From the NCBI GenBank assembly GCA_943704525.1, contig CALSCQ010002710.1, positions 1 to 22,556 on the forward strand: a stretch of DNA of 22,556 nucleotides, written 5' to 3'. The DNA is from Pigoraptor vietnamica (lineage: Eukaryota > Opisthokonta > Filasterea). Under the pieces are notes generated by a model, which had not been told where the DNA came from, did not search any database, and was given only the letters and a program-made list of their open reading frames with translations. The position numbers and the translations under genes were made by a program. Below, piece after piece: positions 9,523 to 19,707 of this stretch. How positions within the stretch are numbered: the first letter of the stretch is position 1; each line of letters starts with the position of its first letter.

Positions 9523-11005
9523 ATGTCGTCGAAAGAGGAATTTGCGGAGGGTGAGGAGACCTTCGCCGCGGGAGAGGACGGCAAGGATGCCGCGGATGCG
9601 CTCGAGGAAGACCCGGTGAGTGACACGATTTGAGTGTGATTACGTGCACGTACTGTGTGTGTGAATGTAACCGTTTGTGTTGTACCTTGTGTGAGTGTGG
9701 GGTGCGGGGTGAGGCTGAGCTGTGTGGTGCCATTATTGCTTCGAGGGGAAGACTGTCGCTCACGTGGCATCTTGTGCTCTGCCATAGGAACTGGAGGCGA
9801 TGAAGAGGCGCATGGCGGAGATGGAGGAGGAGGCGCGGAAACTGCGCGAAATGCAGAGCGAGATCGACAAGCAAATGAATGTGCCTGGCGGTACGTGAGA
9901 TTGGAAAATTGAGCGTGGGGGTGTGTGTCTGTGTGCATGTGTTCCTCATATAAGGAGTATGGGCTGACTTCGCCGGCTCTCACAGCATCTGGCGATTCGA
10001 AGGAGGAGATCGACGGCAGGTCCATTTATGTTGGCAATGTACGTTTCACTGCAATGTTTTCTCGCGCGACTGTGTGCATTGGTGTGTTTGTGTGTGCGAC
10101 AACGTAGGCTCTTATCCAGCTACCACTCCGGGTGTGAGTGTGTGCACTGGGGTGCGTGCAACGTTGGGATTGCCCTCGCTTAACAAGCCCTGCTGCCATG
10201 CGCAGGTTGACTATGGTGCAACGCCAGAGGAGGTCCAAAACCACTTTGCGGCGTGCGGCACCATCAACCGAGTCACAATTCTCTGCGACAAGTTTACGGG
10301 GCATCCGAAAGGGTGGGTACGCTCACGCGCCGTAACCGTACTGTGCCCATGTTATCGTGTGCTGCTTTGAAGCAACCAATGTGAACCGCGTGGGAGTCTG
10401 GTACACACATGCGTTTGCCCGTTTGTCATGTCAGTGTGTTCCTCTAATGTGCCCCGACGCTTGCAGTTTTGCGTATATTGAGTTTGCGGATGGAGAGGCC
10501 GTGAGCAACGCCCTCGCGCTCAACGAGTCGCTCTTTCGTGGTCGGCAGATCAAGGTGTGCCTTGAGCCACTCAGTGTTGTTCGTCGTTCTCATTTCACCC
10601 TGCCGTCCGCCGTTTAGAGTGCTGCGCATCTTTTCGCTACACTTCGGCTCGATTGTAACCATCCGCTCGCGCAGGTGTCGTCGAAGCGGACAAACCAGCC
10701 GGGACACGGGCGCGGGAGGGGTCGCGGCCGCTTTGCCCCCCGCGGACGCGGCTTCTACGGACCGCCGGGCGGTTACTATGGCGCCGGCCCTTACCGTCCT
10801 CGTTTCAGGTGCGTGGTCTTACTACCCGCTTGAGTGAAAGGGCGTTTCAATTGTGGGCGGGCCACGTGGCTCGACTGGGTCTTTTATCGGATGCGGTAGT
10901 CCACTTCTTCTTCTTCTTCTTCGAAATGTGTGTCGCTGAAAGTGTTGTCTAAAATATTGTTCTGACTATCGCAGGAATCGTCGGGCCCACTTCACGCCCT
11001 ATTGA
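9523..11005 (+). CDS. PABPN1: Nuclear poly(A)-binding protein (PABPN1/PABP2)
   Basis: Binds nascent poly(A) tails in the nucleus, stimulates poly(A) polymerase and sets tail length. Seven exons, 9523-9615, 9788-9890, 9986-10038, 10206-10312, 10467-10554, 10675-10808 and 10975-11005, give 202 residues. Residues 1-31 are acidic. A helix that should form the coiled coil follows ([19 protein letters not shown]). The single RRM starts at residue 78 with IYVGNV and has RNP1 KGFAYIEF, which is split by an intron; [17 protein letters not shown] is typical of this family. The C-terminus is arginine/glycine-rich ([23 protein letters not shown]) and ends HFTPY, matching the conserved aromatic end of PABPN1. 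It lacks the N-terminal polyalanine of mammals. Every phase closes, and the conserved residues run across the joints. Confidence 0.95.
10904..10922 (+). repeat. (CTT)n run in the last PABPN1 intron
   Basis: About six CTT units within the intron 10809-10974. They are pyrimidine-rich but some 50 bases from the acceptor. Confidence 0.85.
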
Positions 11006-11837
11006 GGTGTAAGTGTACTGTCTGCCTCGTCTCTACGGTAGAGTTAGTGCGGTTCGATTGCGCTGCGTGCATGCGGGGGTTCATTTTGGGACGTAGAGTG
11101 AAAATGGCCCCTAAAAAAGCCGAAAACATTGGTGAGAAAAAAAAAGAAAGAAAAAAAGAAGGGAAAAAAATGACAATTTAATATTAAGAAAAAAGGACGG
11201 TGGGCCAAAAAGATATGGGCAAGAAGGGGTTGGTCGGAGACGGGCTGTCAATGAGTTTGTGCGTTCGAAACGGGAAGAGATAGAGGGCTGGCGTGGGTGC
11301 GAACGATGGAGGGGAAAAAGAGCCCGAAAAAAGGGGGGTGTGGGTCCGAACAACTGGGCCGCGCTGTCTAACTTCTCTTGAGTCTGACTTGAGTTCTGAT
11401 TTTTCCAAGCGTAAACTGACGTGTCTCTTGAGTTCTTTCTGGCGCCTGTCATGGTTATTTTCTTGAGTTTGGGCTGCACCGAGGTTTGACATTCGTCTCG
11501 CAGGCGGGCTGACATTGATTTCTTTTCTGCTTCCAATTAAAAAAAAACAGTCTAAGGACTGGTGTCAGCGTTTGCAACGTCGCAGCGACACGGCAGGGCT
11601 CACTGGCATGTCGTTCATTTGACTTCGTCCATTACATAACTGGCAGTCAAGGCCTCGAGGCGAAATGGGTTCCGCCAGGGCGGCCAGTGACTCAAGTCCG
11701 CACACATTGTCAACTGAACACCTCGATTCTCGGCACTTTCAGACTCAGACGGCAAAACGCATAATTATCGACCGAGACTGGCCGAGACGCGTTAACTTTT
11801 ATTCATGTGAAAGAGAAGTCAACATTTCGATGCACTG
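11006..11837. other. Gene-free gap between PABPN1 and the unassigned gene, A-rich and with TTGAGT repeats
   Basis: No gene I can support. The gap contains a purine-rich, A-run stretch (about 11128-11195) and a segment where CTTGAGT recurs four times between about 11374 and 11470. A 141-codon minus-strand frame (11536-11111) crosses both, but its end is only the translated A-runs and its start is Ser/Lys low complexity, so I do not call it. The left part should be PABPN1 3' UTR. Confidence 0.55.
11798..11803 (-). terminator. Candidate poly(A) signal AATAAA for the unassigned minus-strand gene
   Basis: Read on the minus strand (plus strand TTTATT). It lies 35 bases after the proposed TAG at 11840-11838. 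Its position independently supports the proposed end of the gene. Confidence 0.5.
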
Positions 11838-13059
11838 CTACAGCCCGAGTAGGACGCGCAGTTGCAGATTGCCGGGCACGAGCGGAAATATTGTAACTGG
11901 CAGGTCGTCGACAGCGTTCTCTCGCTTAAAAGGCACAAGGTCGCATTGACACCCCTGGCCAATCTACTGTATATCAAACCCGGCTCGGCGCCCCGTGCGA
12001 CCACGACCCACAGCGCGGTCCACAAAAGCACACAAGATCGACACGGGTGAAATGTGGCGCGCAATCGGCGAGTTGTCGAACATTGCCCCCCCAACTTCGG
12101 CCACGTGAGGCCCAAAACCGCAGTCGCGCACGCACTCCGAGTGCGTCGCCGTGCGTCGTTGAAAGTCAAAGCGCGCGACAATACATTGACAGAACATATC
12201 GACGGGATCCGTGTTGCGGATGGCAACGTTCGCGTCCAAGTCGCCCACCAATTCCTCGTCCGCAAACAGCGGCGAGGTAACGCCAAGAACCACGCAGAGC
12301 CCACTGAACATCTTCCGTGGGGGCTGTTGTCGAGCGGCGATTCAGTTCAGCTTATCGGCCGCAGTTTCCACACTGCAAAGCACCCGCGCAAGAGCCGCGC
12401 GACACTCTTCGACCAGCGGCGGCGACTGCGCATTCGTAACGCTCGCCAACTCGACGTCGAGAAACCACTCGAGCGAAAAGTGAGGCAAAAGTAAGCCTGC
12501 ATCGACGCACACCGCGTGCCATCGTCGCATCCCCGTCGCAAATCGCGTGGAGGAACGATAAAGCGCAGATGCACAGACGCACGCCGAATTCGTCATCCCA
12601 ACGTTCAAACGAGGGCGTTAGGAGATGAACTACTTGAGCGAGAAAGCTCGTCGACTCCACGACGCGGAGCTTGACGCGGTCAAGAAAATCGCACGACGAG
12701 AGGCAGACAGTAGTCAGCGACTGAAGGCGAGAGCGCCATGACTCCAAGCGCTGGCGTCGCCGCTCAGCGTTTGCGCGCACACTCTCGTCTTCATCAGCCA
12801 GGCCATCGACAAACGCACGCAAAACTGCGTCGACCGTTGGCACATCGTCACCTGTTACACCGACATCCATCTCCTTATCTGCATTAGCAGGCCCTTAGAG
12901 CGGACATGCGAATGGGCGTCATTCCAGTACGAGTAACAAAAAAAAAAAAAAGAAAAAGAAAAAGGCACGGCTGGCAACATACGTACTTTCGCAACTGCCG
13001 ACGTTCAAGGCAAGCGCGTTGCGGGTTGTATCGCGTGTGCTCGGGGGTTTGCCGGGCAT
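11838..13059 (-). CDS. Unrecognised protein: helical N-terminal half, beta-rich C-terminal half, possible frame lesion
   Basis: I do not recognise the family. Proposed minus-strand exons are 13059-12987, 12878-12513, 12496-12384, 12323-12012 and 11963-11838 (about 329 residues). The first half is helical, with patterns like VDAVLRAFVDGLADEDESVR and RLCICALSFLHAICDG that suggest HEAT-type repeats. The second half looks beta-rich (VAIRNTDPVDMFCQCIVARF; DDLPVTIFPLVPGNLQLRVL). Introns of 108, 60 and 48 bases have good acceptors and matching phases. The join at 12512-12497 is the problem: the frame must shift by one base between two protein-like frames, through either a 16-base GT-AG segment, another weak-donor intron, or a true frameshift. 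The start is uncertain, since the frame stays open upstream to about 13231. A helical-solenoid plus beta-sandwich layout would suit an adaptor-type large subunit, but this is speculation. Confidence 0.5.
12879..12986 (-). other. Intron of the unassigned gene with long T-rich polypyrimidine tract
   Basis: Donor GTACGT at 12986 and acceptor CTAATGCAG ending at 12879. A pyrimidine tract of about 30 bases (plus strand A-run 12937-12963) sits inside, and CTAAT is a fair branch site. The joint is phase 1 and makes the frames of 13059-12987 and 12878-12513 continuous. Confidence 0.6.
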
Positions 13060-13464
13060 CCCAAGTGGCGCCGAGCAACGGACAATGTATGATTCGCGCC
13101 CCGAGATATTCGCGTTTGTGACAGCGCGTGATGCACGCCGACTCCGCAGACTGGCAGACTGGCTTGTGCGAGCCGGTGAATCGTGTGAGGATGCGATGTT
13201 GACGTTGCCACTCCTTGATTGCGAATGACGTCATGGGCCAATCCACAACAAGCACACAAACGCAACAACACTGTACAAGCTCACGCACACGCACACGCAA
13301 CGCACACCCACACGCAACGCACACCCACACGCAATATCACTGTAAGTAGCCGACCACAAAAATGGGTCGCGTGGCGCAGCGCACAGCAGCACACTACTGA
13401 AAACTTGTCTATTATGCTCTCAGTGCGGACAACGGCGCATTTAAGTTGGCCGCACACCACAGTC
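13060..13464. other. Region between SPT16 stop and the unassigned gene; CA-rich with a TGACGTCA palindrome
   Basis: It should contain the SPT16 3' UTR and the promoter or 5' exon of the unassigned gene. 13281-13332 is a CA-rich tandem repeat (units like CGCAACGCACACCCACA, twice). A perfect CRE-type palindrome TGACGTCA lies at 13226-13233. The minus frame used in the unassigned gene stays open from about 13231 to 13060 with Ser/Arg-rich sequence, so the coding region may start further upstream than 13059. Confidence 0.5.
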
Positions 13465-13545
13465 TCAGCGCCGCCCGCCGCTCTTGCCCTTGGCCGGCGC
13501 AGACGACTTCTTGGGTGGCGCTGCCTTGGACTTCTTGCGGGGGCG

Positions 13546-13580
<35 letters not shown>

Positions 13581-16500
13581 GCCCGCGCTTGCGGTCCTCG
13601 TCGCCGAATTGACGCCGGTCGGCTGCAAGAAGCGGCGTCAGGCAACACAAACAGCGAGTCTCACAGAAACAACGCCTGACCAACTGCAAGCGCAATTTCG
13701 AAACCTTCGGCGCATCTTCCTCCTCTTCGAACACGCATCACGCACGCACATGCACGTATCTTGCACACACCTTCCATGGCCTCGCGCTCGAGCTCGTCCC
13801 ACGACTTGCCCTCCTCCTCCTCCTCCTCCTCCTCAAACTCAGAGCTCTCCTCTTCGTCCTCATCCTCGTAGTCGTCGCTGCTCTCTTCCTCCTCCTCGTC
13901 TTCGCTCGACTCGGCGTGAAACTCGCCGTCGGACGACTGGTACTCCTCCATCTCGCTGTCCCCGTCAGAGTCCGCCTGACCCGTCTGCTCGTCCGCAGCG
14001 AATAGCAGTAACAAACAGAGTGAGATAACACGTTGGAAAATTACCACACGGAGTTGAGAAACACGATGAAAAAACACAGGGTACAGAACGCATGGAACGC
14101 ACCGTGCCGCGTTGCTCCGGCGCGCGCTGCAGAATGTCGTCCCAGAACTCGCCATAGCGGATGTCCCAGCCGCCGCGGTCGAAGAAGTCGGCGGGGTCCT
14201 TGTTGATCATCTTCATAATCTTGGGCCAGTTGAGGTTGACCGGCCCCTCCTCAAAGCGAATGTCCGTCTCGTTCAGCCACTGCTTGAGGCCGTCCGGGCC
14301 CTCGAGGCGGTCCATGGGGATCGACGTGATCGTCGTCACGGGGCGCGCGTAGTCCTTGTAGATGATCACCATGTCGAACGACTTGAGCGAGAGCTGCACG
14401 CGCTCAAAGTACACGAGCTCAATGTCCTCGAGCGACACGAGGAACGGCGGCGGCTCCATGAGGCTGACGAGGCAGAAGGCGGTCGGCAGCAGCGTCACGT
14501 TGCTCTTGTTCGGGACGCCGTTGAACGCGAGGTCGCGAAATGGCATGTCGAACTTGAGGTCCGCGCCGTGCGGGTTCTTGTCCCGCTCGGTGAGGCGCTG
14601 CACTTGCTCGCAGAATTCCTGCACTCGGCAAGAGACAACAGACGCGCGTCACTCGTCAGCGCCGTTAACGAGATGCCCAACACAGCCCATAAGGAAGACA
14701 CAGCAAGAATAACAGAAAATCCGACAGAAACGGCCACGGGCACGCAAAGGCGCACCTTGAACGTGCGGTTGATCTTCTGTCGCTTGAGCCTGTCCTGCTT
14801 CTCAGCCTCGAGCTCGTCCCGGTCGCCGTAGTTGCGCCGGCGGCGGTTGTCCGTCTCGTCGTAGCCGACGACCTCCTGCATGAACGTGATGTCCTTGTGC
14901 TTTTTCTTCTCGACGAGGATAGGGTTGTACAGGTGAAAGTGGACGAGCACGCGCTCCTCCTTCTCGCACGGCTGGAAGATGGCGTGGCGGATGTTCGCGT
15001 AGATAATGTCGAGCCGCTCGCCCTTGGTCGTCGTGAAGCGAAAGCCGTTCACGTGCGCCTCGAGGCTGCCAGACACCTTGCCTCGGCCGAGGTTGGGTCG
15101 CACCATGAGCTCGTTGAGGCGCGGAATTTCCTCTCGCCGCGCGCGGCTGAGGATGAGCGCCTGCGGGTACAAACAGAAAGTTGAATTAGAACAAGTCACA
15201 GAGACGGAGAGGGGAAAAAGAAAGAAACACAATCGACGTTGCGCCGACACACGCGGCCCTGCATTGCAAGGACAAGACGCGCACCGGCTGCGTCACGAGG
15301 TCGGCCTGCTCCTTCTTCTCGTTCTCCGCCGCGCGATAGCTCTTGAGCGCCTCCTTGAAGCCCTCTTCCACCGCCGCGTAATGCCGGGGGTCCGACCCGC
15401 GCACCGTCAGCTCGCGCACGTAGATGTTCGTCCCGGTCATCTCCGCTGGGCCCTTCTCCGATCCCGGCGTGGTGAAGACGACGCGCAGCGTGGCGCCCTT
15501 GCCGTCGTCCGCCTTCGTCACGCTCTTCACCATCGAAATGTGGAACGGCACCATGTGGCCAAAGATCGGCAGCACAAGCGCCTTCGCCCCGACGTCCACA
15601 AACGGCCGCTGCTCCCGCACGTCCGCGTTCTGAGGCACGGCCATCGGATTCTTGTACGCGACAGCCGCAGCGGCAATCGCCTTGCCGCCCGCACCCGCCC
15701 CGCCCCCAACAATGCGCCGCCGCGCCTCTTCGTTCTTCTGGCGAATCTGCTCTTCGTGGCGCCGCTGGGCCTCCTCCGCATTCACGTCGTTGTCCGCAAC
15801 AGCCATTGCGGCCCTTGTCGCCGCCTCGCGCCGCCCGCGCGTCACCTGTTGTTCGTCCGCCGCACCCGACGCTTCCGCCGCATCGCCGCCGTCCTCAATA
15901 ATGTAGTCCGTGTTGAGCGACGCACCCGCCGTCGCGACCGTCTGCAGCTGCTCCTGGCCGTTCGGCTGGCGCACCGGCTGCAGTTCCACAATGACCGTGT
16001 CGGCGACGTACATGGCATACTTCTTCCCCCGCTCGTCCCGCGCGTCGGGACGCTCCAGCCCCTCAAACCCGAGCGCGAGGTTGAAGCACATGCCCCCGCG
16101 CACGGGGCGGTCGTTCTTGCTGTCAATGAGCTGCGACGTCTCGCGGAAGAGCATCCCGATGCCAAAGCCCGCGGTTTTCGTCAGCCGCGCCACGAGATCG
16201 GGCTTCTTTGCCTCGACTGCCGCCACGGCCGCCGCGTACACGTCCGAGATCTTGTTGCCCGGGCGGAGGGCCGCAATCGCCGCAGCGCGCGCCTCGAGCA
16301 ATATCTTGTACGTGTCCTTCTGCTGCTCCGAGGGGTCCATGAAGAACGTGCGCGCGACGTTGCTGCAAAAGTCCGTGTAACGGATGCCGAGGCTGGCGAT
16401 GATGACCTTAGGGTGCACCGTTTCGTTGTCGCTGGTCGCAATCGCCTTGAGGGCGTACTTGCCGCCGCTCTGCACGAACGGGTCGTAGCACCACTCGGTG

Positions 16501-17773
16501 TCCGCCCAGTCAACCTGCTCAAGCACACGGCACATATATGTGCGTTCGAAGGGATGAGACACAGCGTACACGCAGGGACGTCTTGCCCACAAGCGCGCGC
16601 GTGCATGCCATGTGCCACAAGAGCAACACGCACGCGCACGGCCACACACTCGCATCCCACCTCGACGGCGGCGAGCTTCGGGTGCTTGCTCTGCGTCTTT
16701 TTGTCGAGCATGTCCTCCTGCACCTTGAGCAGGTACTTGGTGAGGTCCGCGTGCGTCACCTTCTTGTTCTCGTCCACAATCTCCTCCATCCGCGGCACAA
16801 ACACGCGCTTCATGAACGCCGCCGACGCCTTGGCCGCGCTCCGGATCGCGTCGAGCTCCTCCGCCTCCTTCACCGCCAACAGCTCGCTCACAAAGCCACC
16901 CACATCGACCGTCTCAAACTTGCCCTGGATGTGCGCGGCCCACTGATCGGCAAGAGGGCCCTCCACGCTGTCCTTGTCAAAGATGCCGACCGTCTTTCCC
17001 TCGTGGCTGCCGCGAATGGCCTCCTCGAGCTTTGCGAAATTGCCGGCGTTGTCTTCCTTCGCGAGGACGAGAATGCTCACGCGGGGTTTCGAGTGCGCGT
17101 CGCTCTGCAGCTGCTGCAGCACTTTGACTGTTGCGCGAGCCAAAGTCAGCCAAAAACGCAAGCGCAGAGAAGAACCAAGTAGAGCAGGCGATGTCATAAT
17201 AATTGCACTGCGAAAGCGGAGTCGCAGCACATGCGTGGCCACGCACCCTTCGACTCGCTCGCGAGGACGGTCACTGCGTCGGCCGTAAACACGAGGATCG
17301 TGCGCGCAAACTCGTATCCAAACAGCCACAGCTGCATCATGTCGTGATCATGACCAATGAATAACGGGTTGCCGCAGACTGAGAAGCACGGAAAGCACCC
17401 GTCCAACAGATGCACACCGCAGACTACGGCTCCCTAAGCATGCCACACGAACCAACAGCAACAACTCTACAGCACAGCCCGCCATCATGTTCCGCCAGCG
17501 CGCGCCATCATTCTCCGCCTCCCCACGCGCCGCACCTGCAGAGTGCTTGTCTTCTGGTACATGACCGAGTCGACACCCGCGGGGAGCGCAATCGCGTCAA
17601 CCCCTTTGAATGCGCCATCCTTGCCCGACGCCTGCGCCCCAAACCAACATCAACAACCGCACCGAAGAATATTTCCCCTCGCCACAACTCAAGCAACACG
17701 GACGGACCTTCCATGCCGCGTACAATGCCTCGGCACGGCGATAGAACCGCGCGACGTCAATTTTAACCGACAT
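13465..17773 (-). CDS. SPT16: FACT complex subunit SPT16
   Basis: Large subunit of the histone chaperone FACT, which lets polymerases pass nucleosomes. Nine minus-strand exons, 17773-17708, 17631-17536, 17331-17247, 17127-16661, 16514-15285, 15160-14756, 14618-14103, 13984-13771 and 13622-13465, give 1078 residues, close to the human protein. The N-terminal aminopeptidase-like domain (about 1-440) carries LWLFGYEFARTI near residue 55 and a pita-bread fold that in this family is not catalytic. The middle region holds GSLEAHVNGFRFTTTKGERL, AIFQPCEKEERVLVHFHLYN and FERVQLSLKSFDMVIIYKDY, all hallmark segments. The WDELEREAME stretch follows a long acidic tail (about 956-1020), and the C-terminus is basic (RPRKKSKAAPPKK), after eleven consecutive Asp. 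The start at 17773 gives MSVKIDVARFYRRAEALY, matching the family. All eight introns keep phase. Confidence 0.97.
13546..13578 (-). repeat. (GAC)11 coding trinucleotide repeat, poly-Asp in SPT16
   Basis: Eleven uninterrupted GTC units on the plus strand encode eleven Asp residues just before the basic tail of SPT16. A run of one codon only suggests recent repeat growth rather than selected residues at each site. Confidence 0.95.
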
Positions 17774-18186
17774 CTTCGGTGTGCCACGTGCCACCCGCCC
17801 TGCCGCCGCCAAACGAGATAGAATGCGGCCCACAGCGAAGGAGGTGGCAGCGTCAAGCCGAGACGATGCGAGCTCGATACCGTCGGCGAAATAGACAAAA
17901 GAGATGCGCGCGCACCGTTGGCGTTATCGTCACACTGAAAAAACTGGCGCCAAAAAAGAGTTTCCCGCGCGGACCTTTATTTCGAACATAGCTCCACTAT
18001 GAAAAATGTATGGAAAATGCCTTTTATTACCTCTGAAACTGTTACACCGCACGCACGTCACGATGGCGTCATAATGTTGATCACGTGACGGCCCAGCTGT
18101 TTCAAGTTCGCCGGCTTCGCGTGCATATGCACTAAAATTTACAAAGGTGCGAGGGAGGCGATCGAGAGTGGTCGCGGCGGAGGAAG
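17774..18186. promoter_or_regulatory. Divergent promoter region between SPT16 and TMEM208
   Basis: These 413 bases separate head-to-head start codons. They hold a CACGTG core at 17784-17789 and a TCACGTG at 18081-18087, plus an AT-richer stretch (about 17935-18060). No protein-like frame is visible. Confidence 0.55.
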
Positions 18187-19139
18187 ATGGTGAGGACAGT
18201 GCCTGCTGCAGGACGCGCCGTGCGTTACTGCTCTGACGAGAGAGGCTGCGCTTGTCTGCGCAGGCCAACAAGGGGAACAAGCGCGTGCTCGAGAGCAACA
18301 AGAAAGTGCTCCAGCAGCACTTCTACCCTCTCATCGCCGTCAATGTGGGCCATTGCGTCGTTGTGCCATGCGCGCCGTTGCCTTCCCCGTCTCTGATCTC
18401 CATCCCCTTCGCAGTTCCTCTGCTTCGTTGTCCGCTTCCTCGTCTTCTACGACAGCATTGCGACTGTGGACATTGTGAGTGTCGCACACTCGCGTCACCC
18501 TGTTGTTGCGCACGTGCTGTGGGGCCTTCACTGACGCATCTTGTTCAAGGTGGCGCTTGTCTTGCTTGGGGGCGTTGGGCTGTTCTGCTACCGCTCGCTC
18601 GCTGAGATGGCCACTCCCGAATTTGCGCCCGACGGCGAATTGCTCGGTGCCGGCGCCGATCTCAATTTCGGAGGCATTGCAGAGTGCGTAGCGTTGTTAT
18701 CGCGTCGTCGTAATCACGAGTGTTCTATTGTGCATGCGCGTGTCGCTGTCTACGCTTACCTTGGCTCCATCGCACTCACGCGTCGTGGTCGTGCCTTTGC
18801 AGGTACTACAAGGACGTCATCTACGTGACGTTGTTTGTGCAGGTCGCCAGCCTCTACTCGAACAAGTTCCTCTTCCTTTGGCTGATTGTGGGTGCCGCGT
18901 TGGAGCCGTTCTTCGCCAAGCATTGCACTTGCCTTTCATTCTCATTGACGCCGACTCGTGTGCGCGTGTGCGCATCGTGTTGCCTGCAGATTCCCGCGTT
19001 TGCAATCTACAAGCTGTGGGTGGGGGTGATTGCGCCGTGGATCTTTGCGCCTGCGCCAGAGCCCATGGACGAAGAGACTCGCAAGAAGATGGAGAAGAAG
19101 GAGCGAAAGGCGAACCGCGTCAAGTACGTCATGCGGTGA
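18187..19139 (+). CDS. TMEM208: TMEM208 / SND2 homologue, ER membrane protein-targeting factor
   Basis: A small ER membrane protein of the SRP-independent (SND) targeting route. Exons are 18187-18189, 18264-18344, 18415-18474, 18550-18683, 18803-18887 and 18990-19139; they give 170 residues, near the human length of 173. The first coding exon is only the ATG, followed at once by a GTGAGG donor; the next exon supplies ANKGNKRVLESNKKVLQQHF. Hydrophobic segments are FLCFVVRFLVFYDS, then VALVLLGGVGLFCY, then VIYVTLFVQVAS, then FLFLWLI joined to IPAFAIYKLWVGVIAPWIF. Family features include the loop DGELLGAGADLNFGGIAEYY and the lysine-rich end (EETRKKMEKKERKANRVK). It is divergent from SPT16. Confidence 0.93.
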
Positions 19140-19292
19140 TGCGGGAGTGCCTGTAACACAGAAAAAATGGTGCGCAGTGCGAAAATCTTACGCTCGCATG
19201 ATAGGTTTCGCTCTAGTGTTTAGCAGGAGTACTCCTAGAACGTGCGTGCGAGATGGTGGAGTGGTGGGTGTGGAAAGACAACGTCTGCGTAG

Positions 19293-19451
19293 GCGCGAAT
19301 TCGTGCGAACGTGGGTGAAGTGCGGCCATTTGCCGACGGTGTCCTGCCCTACTTGGAAGCTCAAGTCCGTCGGCTCGAGCACGTTGGTGACACTTGGCTA
19401 CGTTGCGCACATCCATTTCGCGACATCGAGTTCTTCACGCGTCGTTTCTAG
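19293..19451 (+). pseudogene. Orphan protein-like reading frame, 52 residues to a TAG; exon or gene remnant
   Basis: The frame opens after an in-frame TAG (19290-19292), which is also an AG acceptor-like end, and closes at 19449-19451. The residues in between look like real protein: VRPFADGVLPYLEAQVRRLE, then GDTWLRCAHPFRDIEFFTRR. There is no ATG. It could be the last exon of a small gene whose earlier exons I cannot trace, or a decayed copy. I do not recognise it. Confidence 0.3.
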
Positions 19452-19707
19452 CGCACTGTGTGACAGGATCTCCGCGGGTGGCATGACATTTGCGAGGGTT
19501 TCTTGGGGGGCAGCCTCTCTATGCCGACCGTACCTCTACCGGCGACTTCTGCGTGTCCACCCAACAAGCCTAGTGATTGTACACGCCAAAATGTGCAGGG
19601 GGGTTGCACGCACTCCACGGCGCGTGAATGTGAGCTGTTACCGATGTTTTTATGCGTGGCTTTCTGTAGGCAATTTCTTGACATGCGAGAGCGTCCGCAG
19701 CGCAAGC

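Noticed and set aside
11111-11536. A 141-codon minus-strand frame in the gap after PABPN1
   Set aside because: Its last third is translated A-runs, the rest is low-complexity Ser/Lys/Arg, and it has no recognisable motif or splice context.
13019-13228. A 69-codon plus-strand frame with protein-like composition
   Set aside because: It is antisense to the open minus-strand frame that splices in phase to the unassigned gene, and the T-rich intron tract next to it makes sense only on the minus strand. I cannot fully exclude it.
13226-13233. TGACGTCA as a functional CRE site
   Set aside because: It is a perfect palindrome upstream of the unassigned gene, but a single 8-base match in 22 kb is weak, and it may lie within the 5' part of that gene.
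15006-16946. A 646-codon open frame on the plus strand
   Set aside because: It lies antisense to the clearly homologous SPT16 exons, crosses their introns, and is rich in Arg, His and Leu as expected from the reverse of GC-rich coding DNA.
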